From positions 3,410,001 through 3,474,000 of the forward strand of contig NZ_CP077290.1 in assembly GCF_019047785.1 (NCBI RefSeq): 64,000 nucleotides of DNA, read 5' to 3'. Numbering within the stretch: position 1 is the stretch's first letter; every line of letters starts with the position of its first letter. A model generated the notes under the pieces. That model did not search any database, was not told the DNA's origin, and saw only the letters and a program-made list of their open reading frames with translations. Made by a program: the position numbers and the translations under genes. This DNA is from Enterobacter cancerogenus (GTDB lineage: Bacteria > Pseudomonadota > Gammaproteobacteria > Enterobacterales > Enterobacteriaceae). Positions 58,247 to 64,000 of the stretch are shown here, in pieces.

Positions 58247-60859
58247 TCAGAAGCTGTAGCTCATCCCCGCCTGAACGCTGGCATCGTTATCCACGTCACC
58301 CGTTCCCACATACACGCCGGTATTCAGCGAGAAGTTATGCGCGATGGTGGCGTTGATGCCTGCCCCAAAGATACCCATCGCGTTGTTGTGCCCGGAGGTG
58401 TTGTGGTAATCCGCGGCCTTGATGTCGGTATCGTCGCTAAACTCTTTCTGGAAGCGCGCGTCAACCCACGGCATCACCTGCACGTTCTTGTTCAGATCGG
58501 TCAGGGTGGTGGTCAAACGCACCCCCGCGCCGCCGTTCCAGGAAGAGACCTGGCTGTCGGCAAAGGTTACTTCGCTGTCGGAGAAGCCGTTGGCTTTGGT
58601 CTGCTCCCAGCCAAGCGTCGCGTACGGCTGCAGCAGGGTTTCGCCTGGCAGCAGGACGTTCACACCGGTACGCGCCTGGGCAATGTACAGGTTGCCGTCG
58701 GTGGAGCCGTTCAGCGCCTCGGTCATCCCGCTGGTATTGCCCGTCACGTTATTGGCTGAGAGGGTATAGCGCATGTCGCCATAGCTGAAGCTGCCGTCGG
58801 CGAACATGCCCCAGGATTTACCGTTCAGCGCCTGCTGCCAGCCGCCATAGACGCTGTAGTAGTTGCCGTAAACGCTGTCCTTAAAGCTATCGACCCCGTC
58901 GCTGGTGTCCTGCACGCGGCTGCGGGTCCAGGCCAGGGCAATACCGCCGGTCACGCTGTCGCCGTTGTCCATGTGCGCCGTCCAGTCGACACCGCCCTGC
59001 GCGCCCTGGGTAATGCTTTTATAGTCGACGTCGTTGCTGAAGTTTCCGTTCTGATAGAGGAAGTCGCCCCAGACCTGCGCGCCGTCCTGCTGCAGACCCA
59101 GCAGATTCGCCAGGTGCACCTGGTTCATGTGGTTGCTGATGTCGTCCGCAACCTGGTGACCGGCCTGCTCGGCAGCGTCCAGCCCGGCAATCAGCCCCTG
59201 AACGTCGCTTGCCAGCGAGCCTTGCGCGCTGTTGAACACCACGTTCCAGTTATAGCTGTTATCAGCGGCCAGCATCGTTTGCGGGGCCGCATCAGCTGGC
59301 ACAATGTCGAGGCTGTTGTCATAGTTGTACGCACCGCTGCGGTTCTCAACGCTGTTCTCGCCGTTGGTGAAGGTCGCGGCTGCATAGTTCTGCGGCGCGG
59401 TGCTGCTGGCGGTGCTGAACGTGCCGAGAATGACGTTGCTCTTGTTTTGCGCCGTTGGCGTAATGCTGGTGACCATGATGGCGTTATTTGCACCGGTAAT
59501 GGTACCGAAGTTGACGAAGCTGTCGGTGCTCATGCTCACCCGGGCGTTGCTGCCGGTGGTGCTCGCCACGAGGGTTGAGCCATCCTGCAGGCTCCAGGTG
59601 GTGGCATCGTTGATCTTATCGATGGTGATGCTGTTATCGCTGGTGGTATTCACCGTTTCAAACTGGCTGATCTGGCCGGTGATGGAGCTGCCTGCGTCCA
59701 TCGAGAGCGTATCGCTGCCGGCTCCGCCGTCCACGTTGCCGTTGACGTGAGAATTGTTGGTTAATACCAGCGTGTCATCGCCCGAGCCGGTTTTGACATC
59801 GCCGTTTACGGTCGCGTTATTTTGCAGGGTTACGGTGGCATTGCCGCTGTTGTGGCTGGTATCCACGTCGCCGTTAACCGTACTGTTATCGACCAGCAGC
59901 GTAGTGGCGGTACTGCCGTCTACCGTTACGTCACCGTTCACCACGCTTTTATTGGTCATCGTTACCGTCGTGGTGCCTTTGTCATTCAGTATCGCCACGT
60001 CGCCGGTTACGGTGCTGTTATTCATCGCAAGCGTAGTGTTGGTGGTGCCGTACAGCGCCACGGCAAGATCGTTGAATTCGTCAGGGTTATTAATTTTGAT
60101 GCCAGTTTTTTTAAACAGCGCCTCGGCCAGCGAGTCGATATTTTTTGCAATCAGACTTTGCGAAGCATCGACGGTCGCACTGGTCAGAGAAACAGTGGTA
60201 TCTGATGTAAGGCTGCCGGCATAAATACCCCCTTTATCCATGGCGCTGTTGCTCATGGAAATAGCCTGTGCGCCTTCACCCGCGCTCACAATACTCCCGT
60301 GCAGCGCACTGCCGTTGGTAATATTGACGGTGTGATAGCCTTTATCCATGGGATCGAGGAAAATCGCGGACCCCATCATATAATCCTTATTATGATTATC
60401 GTACTTACCCGTGCTGCTCTCACCGTTCAGCGTCGAATGGTCGACGTTAACGGTGGTATTTGTGGTGGCGCCAATATTGCCTGCCTCAATCATATCGACG
60501 GTTGCGCCGTTGTTGAGGGTAATATTGACCGTTCCGCCGTTACTGCCCTGAATATAATGGCCGGACATATTCGTACCCGATACGGTTAACGACTGGGTAT
60601 CGCCGCTCTTGCGGTGGCCGTCCATATAAATATTGGTAGAGGTGGCGTCAGCCATAACGGCATTGGTCGCACCGGGATCCTGATAGTAATTACCGTCGGT
60701 ATATTTTGTTAACCCGCACGTCTGGCTGTTATTTCCGCTCTCGCATGATTTTGCCGGAACGTCTGGATACACTGGCGTTGTTTTTGCACTGACGCCAAAA
60801 GAGGTTAAGGCCAGTAAAATACACTGGGAGATCAGCGTACGTTTCATAGAATTTCGCAT
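58247..60859 (-). CDS. AIDA-type autotransporter adhesin
   Basis: This 870-residue type Va autotransporter has a signal peptide (about 1-25, GVSA), a passenger (about 26-600) rich in Asn/Thr/Ser/Gly, and a C-terminal translocator barrel (about 605-870) ending SVQAGMSYSF, with the terminal phenylalanine recognised by the Bam complex. The passenger contains imperfect beta-helix repeats of roughly 30 residues, recognisable by recurring VNGDV/VTGDV (about 280-400). Two cysteines near the N-terminus (KSCESGNNSQTC) could form a disulphide. It probably acts in surface adhesion or aggregation, but no receptor can be named. A second ATG four codons downstream is an alternative start. Confidence 0.9.
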   Translation of the reverse strand: MRNSMKRTLISQCILLALTSFGVSAKTTPVYPDVPAKSCESGNNSQTCGLTKYTDGNYYQDPGATNAVMADATSTNIYMDGHRKSGDTQSLTVSGTNMSGHYIQGSNGGTVNITLNNGATVDMIEAGNIGATTNTTVNVDHSTLNGESSTGKYDNHNKDYMMGSAIFLDPMDKGYHTVNITNGSALHGSIVSAGEGAQAISMSNSAMDKGGIYAGSLTSDTTVSLTSATVDASQSLIAKNIDSLAEALFKKTGIKINNPDEFNDLAVALYGTTNTTLAMNNSTVTGDVAILNDKGTTTVTMTNKSVVNGDVTVDGSTATTLLVDNSTVNGDVDTSHNSGNATVTLQNNATVNGDVKTGSGDDTLVLTNNSHVNGNVDGGAGSDTLSMDAGSSITGQISQFETVNTTSDNSITIDKINDATTWSLQDGSTLVASTTGSNARVSMSTDSFVNFGTITGANNAIMVTSITPTAQNKSNVILGTFSTASSTAPQNYAAATFTNGENSVENRSGAYNYDNSLDIVPADAAPQTMLAADNSYNWNVVFNSAQGSLASDVQGLIAGLDAAEQAGHQVADDISNHMNQVHLANLLGLQQDGAQVWGDFLYQNGNFSNDVDYKSITQGAQGGVDWTAHMDNGDSVTGGIALAWTRSRVQDTSDGVDSFKDSVYGNYYSVYGGWQQALNGKSWGMFADGSFSYGDMRYTLSANNVTGNTSGMTEALNGSTDGNLYIAQARTGVNVLLPGETLLQPYATLGWEQTKANGFSDSEVTFADSQVSSWNGGAGVRLTTTLTDLNKNVQVMPWVDARFQKEFSDDTDIKAADYHNTSGHNNAMGIFGAGINATIAHNFSLNTGVYVGTGDVDNDASVQAGMSYSF

Positions 60860-61148
60860 TTGTTTTTCTCTGAATGGGATTGATTGAACAGATCTCCTTT
60901 TTAAATGAAAAAAGTAAAAGTAAGAAACATCCTGGCCATTTTGGATGTAATAAAACTTAAAGCAAAATTAAGTTAATTTAAATAAATTAAGCAAATAAAC
61001 AAATGCGAATGTATTTGCGGTATCAATATGTTTGGATGGTTAGCAGGCTAATTTTATCGATAACGATCAATGCTGGCGTGATTGATTGAAAATTCAGATG
61101 AACAAAAAAGCGTATCCTGTGGGGAGAAAAAATTGAATGTGCGGCAAG

Positions 61149-61178
61149 TTTACATTTCATCATCTGCTGAAATGTAAA
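61149..61178. promoter_or_regulatory. perfect 11-base inverted repeat, possible operator
   Basis: TTTACATTTCA (61149-61159) and TGAAATGTAAA (61168-61178) are perfectly complementary around an eight-base centre. It lies between divergent genes and is not followed by a terminator-type T-run. The protein that would bind it is unknown. Confidence 0.5.
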
Positions 61179-61274
61179 AACATATATTTTGAGGGGGTAT
61201 TGCCGCTCCGCGATTATCGTTTTCTGACTGGGAAAGGGAAAATAAAAAATGTGAGAAAAAGAGTCGCGAAACAG

Positions 61275-61301
61275 TATACCTTCGCCATTTCCTGCCGATA
61301 A
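61275..61301 (+). promoter_or_regulatory. sigma-28 (FliA) promoter of the chemoreceptor gene
   Basis: GCCGATAA (61294-61301) is a perfect FliA -10. TATA (61275-61278) lies 15 bases upstream, where TAAA is expected. The chemoreceptor ATG is 53 bases downstream. FliA promoters are usual for chemoreceptor genes. Confidence 0.75.
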
Positions 61302-61354
61302 CGAGATTAAGTCTCGCCTCTGGGCGAATCTCCCCTCACGGCAAGGAAAACTCA

Positions 61355-62902
61355 ATGCAGATGCTTCGTAATTTCACGATCCGCTTCGTTATGCTGACGA
61401 TACTCGGGATCTTTTGTTTAATGTGGGCGGGGGTCGGCCTGTACAGCACCTGGTCACTCTCCCGCGTCTCCGAGGGTAACGATGTTGACCGCCAGCTGGT
61501 GCAGCAGATGACGGTGCTGAGCCAGGGTAACGATCAGTACTTTCGCTTTGTCACCCGTCTTGGCCGCGCAATGGAGGCCAAAGCCGCAGGCGGCACGCCT
61601 GATTTAGCCTCAGCGAAGCAGGCGCTGGATAACATGGCCAAAAAACTGGAACAGATGAAGGCCATTTCGCCAGGCCCAATGGATGAGCAGATCTCCGCCC
61701 AGGTGATCGGCACCTGGCAGGCGTTGCTCGATCAGGGCGTAACGCCGCAGATGCAGCAGGCGCAGCAAGGTTCGCTGGAGGGCTATCGCCAGCAGGCGAA
61801 CAACGTCACCCCGCCGCTGAGCCGCGCCTTTGGTGCCGCAGCCGAACGCTTTAACCAGGCCGCAGGCGACAGGCTCGATACCACGCGCGTGGTGGTGGAT
61901 GGGCTGACCAGCATGACCCGCACGGTGATCGTCGTTGCCACGATTATCGGTCTGCTGATCCTGCTGTTTACCGACCGCTACCTGGTGGCACTGCTGGTGA
62001 AACCGCTGGATCGCATTCGTCATCAGTTCCGCCAGATTGCCCAGGGCGATCTCAGCCAGCCGATTGAACCCATTGGCCGCAACTGCGTCGGGCAGCTGGT
62101 GCCGCTGCTCAGTGCAATGCAGGACAGCCTGCGTGAAGCGGTCAGCAACATCCGCTCCGGCAGTGAAAATATCTGGCGCGGCGCAACCGAGATCTCCAGT
62201 GGCAACAACGACCTTTCCTCACGCACCGAGGAGCAGGCCGCTGCGCTGGAGGAGACCGCCGCCAGCATGGAGCAGCTCACCGCGACGGTAAAACTGAACG
62301 CCGAAAGCGCGCGTCAGGCCAGCGCGCTGGCGGATGTGGCGTCAACCACCGCCAGCCGGGGCGGCTCGCTGGTGGAAGAGGTGGTGACGACCATGAGCGG
62401 TATTTCAGGCAGCTCGAAGAAAATTGCGGAAATCACTACCGTCATTAACAGCATCGCGTTCCAGACCAACATCCTGGCGCTCAATGCGGCGGTGGAAGCG
62501 GCGCGTGCGGGTGAACAGGGGCGCGGTTTCGCCGTCGTCGCCGGTGAGGTGCGCAATCTGGCAAGCCGCAGCGCCAATGCGGCCAAAGAGATCGAAGGGC
62601 TGATTGCCGATTCGGTTGCCCGCGTGGCGCAGGGGGCGCAGCTGGTTAATGACACCGGCACCACCATGGAAGCGATCCTACGCGATATCACCGAAGTGAC
62701 CACCATCATGAAGCAGATTGCCTCTGCCTCGGAAGAGCAGAGCAAGGGCATCTCGCAGGTTGGTATCGCCATTACCCAGATGGACGGCGTGACCCAGCAG
62801 AACGCCTCGCTGGTGGAGCAGGTCTCCGCCGCGGCCTCCGCCCTGGAGCGCCAGACGGAAGATCTGCAGCGCTCCGTCCAGAAATTCCGCCTCTCAGCGT
62901 AA
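61355..62902 (+). CDS. methyl-accepting chemotaxis protein
   Basis: This 515-residue transmembrane chemoreceptor has TM1 (about 10-30), a periplasmic four-helix ligand domain of the TarH type (31-187), TM2 (188-206), a HAMP domain (about 212-265), and the cytoplasmic signalling hairpin. The invariant tip [21 protein letters not shown] and the methylation helices (for example [20 protein letters not shown]) are present. It lacks the C-terminal NWETF-type pentapeptide; it ends QKFRLSA, so methylation would depend on other receptors. AAGGA lies seven bases before the ATG. The ligand is unknown. K-12 has no receptor gene here. Confidence 0.93.
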   Translation: MQMLRNFTIRFVMLTILGIFCLMWAGVGLYSTWSLSRVSEGNDVDRQLVQQMTVLSQGNDQYFRFVTRLGRAMEAKAAGGTPDLASAKQALDNMAKKLEQMKAISPGPMDEQISAQVIGTWQALLDQGVTPQMQQAQQGSLEGYRQQANNVTPPLSRAFGAAAERFNQAAGDRLDTTRVVVDGLTSMTRTVIVVATIIGLLILLFTDRYLVALLVKPLDRIRHQFRQIAQGDLSQPIEPIGRNCVGQLVPLLSAMQDSLREAVSNIRSGSENIWRGATEISSGNNDLSSRTEEQAAALEETAASMEQLTATVKLNAESARQASALADVASTTASRGGSLVEEVVTTMSGISGSSKKIAEITTVINSIAFQTNILALNAAVEAARAGEQGRGFAVVAGEVRNLASRSANAAKEIEGLIADSVARVAQGAQLVNDTGTTMEAILRDITEVTTIMKQIASASEEQSKGISQVGIAITQMDGVTQQNASLVEQVSAAASALERQTEDLQRSVQKFRLSA

Positions 62903-62907
62903 TCACC

Positions 62908-62937
62908 TCAAGGCCGCCACGTGCGGCCTTCATTTTC
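62908..62937 (+). terminator. terminator of the chemoreceptor gene
   Basis: An AAGGCCGC/GCGGCCTT stem with a five-base loop, followed by CATTTTC, begins 7 bases after the stop codon. Confidence 0.75.
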
Positions 62938-62939
62938 AC

Positions 62940-62969
62940 TGGCTATCGCTTAAAATATCGCTATATAAT
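62940..62969 (+). promoter_or_regulatory. candidate yghW promoter
   Basis: TATAAT (62964-62969) is a perfect -10. The best -35, TGGCTA (62940-62945), is poor, at 18 bases spacing. The yghW ATG follows 27 bases after the -10. Confidence 0.5.
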
Positions 62970-62996
62970 TTTATATACAACGATGAGGGCGTAGCG

Positions 62997-63284
62997 ATGG
63001 ATAACCATTTTGGAAAAGGGCTGATGGCGGGCATGCGCGCGGCACAGGCCGATACGGCAAAGAACGTGGCACACTTCTGCTCTGACTATAAGCGCGGCTT
63101 CGTGCTGGGCTTTTCGCATCGAATGTTTGAGAAGACCGGGGATCGCCAGCTGAGCGCGTGGGAGGCAGGAATTTTAACGCGTCGCTACGGGCTGGATCGC
63201 GACATGGTGATGGACTTCTTCAGAGACACGCACTCAAGCGTGGCGTTGCGCTACTTTATGGCGGGCTACCGTCTCGAAGGGTGA
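62997..63284 (+). CDS. yghW: DUF2623 family protein YghW
   Basis: YghW is a 95-residue protein of unknown function. It matches E. coli YghW over its whole length, including [17 protein letters not shown] and [17 protein letters not shown]. It has no signal peptide. GAGGG precedes the ATG. Its 3' end overlaps the convergent fucR gene by 19 bases. In E. coli the hyb hydrogenase operon lies beyond yghW; here fucR does. Confidence 0.93.
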   Translation: MDNHFGKGLMAGMRAAQADTAKNVAHFCSDYKRGFVLGFSHRMFEKTGDRQLSAWEAGILTRRYGLDRDMVMDFFRDTHSSVALRYFMAGYRLEG

Positions 63285-63982
63285 GCGTCGGTGATCACCT
63301 CGGTCACCTGCGAAAGCTGGCCGATTTTCACCTCACTTGAGCGCTGGAATTTGCTCTTATCAATCAGCAGCAGCGATTGACTGGCGCGACGGAGCAGGTG
63401 GGCCTTAAACGCGGCGTTATGCTCGGTTGGATCCCACAGGTTACCCTCCTCGTCGACGCCCTCGCAGGAGAAGATAAACAGATCAATTTCCAGGGTTTTA
63501 AGCTGCGTCGCCAGGGCAGGGTTAACGTAACAGCGGTACTTACGCTCCAGCGTGCCGCCGGAACAGATCAGCGTGATCCGCTCGCGCCTGGCGATTTCGT
63601 GGCAGATCGGCAGGCTGTTGGTAAATACGGTGAGATCCCAGTCGGGGAGCTGGCGCGCCAGGTGAAAGCAGGTCGAACTGGCATCAAGGGCGAGGGTCAT
63701 CCCTTCGCCGATCCACGCCAGCGCGTGGCGTGCAATATCGGCTTTGTCGGCGTAATGGCTTTTCAGGCGCGCGCCAAACGGCTCGCCGCCGTCGCGACTG
63801 GCCGGATGGAGCAGCCGCGCCCGTCCGTGCTGGCGCAGGATCCGCCCCTGCTGCTGAAGCCCGTTCAAATCGCGGCGGATCGTCTCTTTGCTGACGGCAA
63901 GCTGTTCTGCCAGCGCCTCGGTCGTCAGCCAGTCGCAGCGGCTCAGCAAGGCAATAATATTCTGCTGTCTGTCCTGTTTCAT
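63266..63982 (-). CDS. fucR: L-fucose operon activator FucR (DeoR family)
   Basis: FucR is the DeoR-type regulator that activates the L-fucose genes, with fuculose 1-phosphate as inducer in E. coli. The 238-residue protein has the N-terminal helix-turn-helix ([20 protein letters not shown], about 19-38) and the sugar-phosphate-binding C-terminal domain ([35 protein letters not shown]), matching E. coli FucR closely. AGGAA precedes the ATG. In E. coli it ends the fucPIKUR operon; by that model fucU and fucK would lie just beyond the right edge, on the same strand, but this is not visible. Confidence 0.93.
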   Translation of the reverse strand: MKQDRQQNIIALLSRCDWLTTEALAEQLAVSKETIRRDLNGLQQQGRILRQHGRARLLHPASRDGGEPFGARLKSHYADKADIARHALAWIGEGMTLALDASSTCFHLARQLPDWDLTVFTNSLPICHEIARRERITLICSGGTLERKYRCYVNPALATQLKTLEIDLFIFSCEGVDEEGNLWDPTEHNAAFKAHLLRRASQSLLLIDKSKFQRSSEVKIGQLSQVTEVITDAHPSRR

Positions 63983-64000
63983 GCGTCTGTTCCTGGGAAG

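Larger units (their letters stand above)
60860..61354. other. AT-rich divergent region between autotransporter and chemoreceptor genes
   Basis: These 495 bases hold no convincing gene. On the autotransporter side, AAGGAG (rc of 60894-60899) sits 35 bases before its ATG with no start codon after it. Further features are a perfect long inverted repeat (61149-61178) and the sigma-28 promoter of the chemoreceptor (61275-61301). The low GC of 60900-61250 is typical of horizontally acquired or H-NS-bound DNA. Confidence 0.6.

Noticed and set aside
61023..61355. 110-codon frame on the minus strand upstream of the chemoreceptor
   Set aside because: Crosses the FliA promoter and the inverted repeat; no ribosome site and no similarity that I recognise.

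Overview
The window is a piece of an enterobacterial chromosome, most likely Enterobacter or a close relative such as Lelliottia. Protein after protein reads as an ortholog of an Escherichia coli gene. The gene order follows the E. coli K-12 stretch from ygiF down to yghW: ygiF-glnE-hldE, ubiK, ribB, zupT, ygiD, tolC-ygiB-ygiC, nudF-yqiB-cpdA-yqiA-parE, ygiN-mdaB, qseBC/ygiW, parC-plsC-ftsP, ygiQ, dkgA/yqhD/yqhC, yghB, metC, exbBD, yghA, yqhA, gpr (yghZ), yghX, yghW. The genus is inferred from high GC, protein divergence from E. coli and the accessory content, not from a marker gene.

Layout. 0-7.2 kb: ygiF, glnE and hldE (polyphosphate, nitrogen and LPS-heptose metabolism), then ubiK and ribB behind an FMN riboswitch. 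7.2-12.2 kb: a four-gene chaperone-usher fimbrial operon on the minus strand, in the order subunit-usher-chaperone-adhesin, like E. coli ygiL-yqiGHI. 12.5-22.4 kb: zupT, ygiD, the tolC operon behind a mar-type box, and the nudF-parE operon. 22.4-35.6 kb: an accessory block inserted between parE and ygiN, which are neighbours in E. coli. It holds a usher lacking its C-terminal domain, a DUF1090 coiled-coil protein, a BvgS/EvgS-type hybrid kinase with its response regulator, an AraC regulator facing a DUF2264/LacY-type permease/GH88 hydrolase operon, a small cyclotransferase-like protein and a Kbp-type BON-LysM protein. 35.6-53 kb: core genes with recognisable QseB-, YqhC-, MetJ- and Fur-type sites. 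54-55.5 kb: three unrecognised small genes around one overlapping divergent promoter. 55.5-64 kb: yqhA, gpr, yghX, an AIDA-type autotransporter, a chemoreceptor with a sigma-28 promoter, yghW and fucR at the edge.

How it fits together. Most of the window is housekeeping and envelope physiology: TolC efflux, ExbBD energy coupling, PlsC lipid synthesis, FtsP division, topoisomerase IV (both subunits with wild-type quinolone-region residues), and aldehyde detoxification by YqhD/DkgA under YqhC. The variable parts concern surface attachment (fimbriae, autotransporter), sensing (phosphorelay, chemoreceptor) and scavenging of unsaturated uronic-acid oligosaccharides. Seven units of a CCCTCTCCC/GGGAGAGGG palindrome and several REP elements sit between genes. 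I see no tRNA, rRNA, CRISPR array, insertion sequence, integrase or prophage gene. No plainly novel defence or mobile system is visible; the best candidates for undescribed biology are the 54-55.5 kb gene trio, the uronide operon and the phosphorelay.
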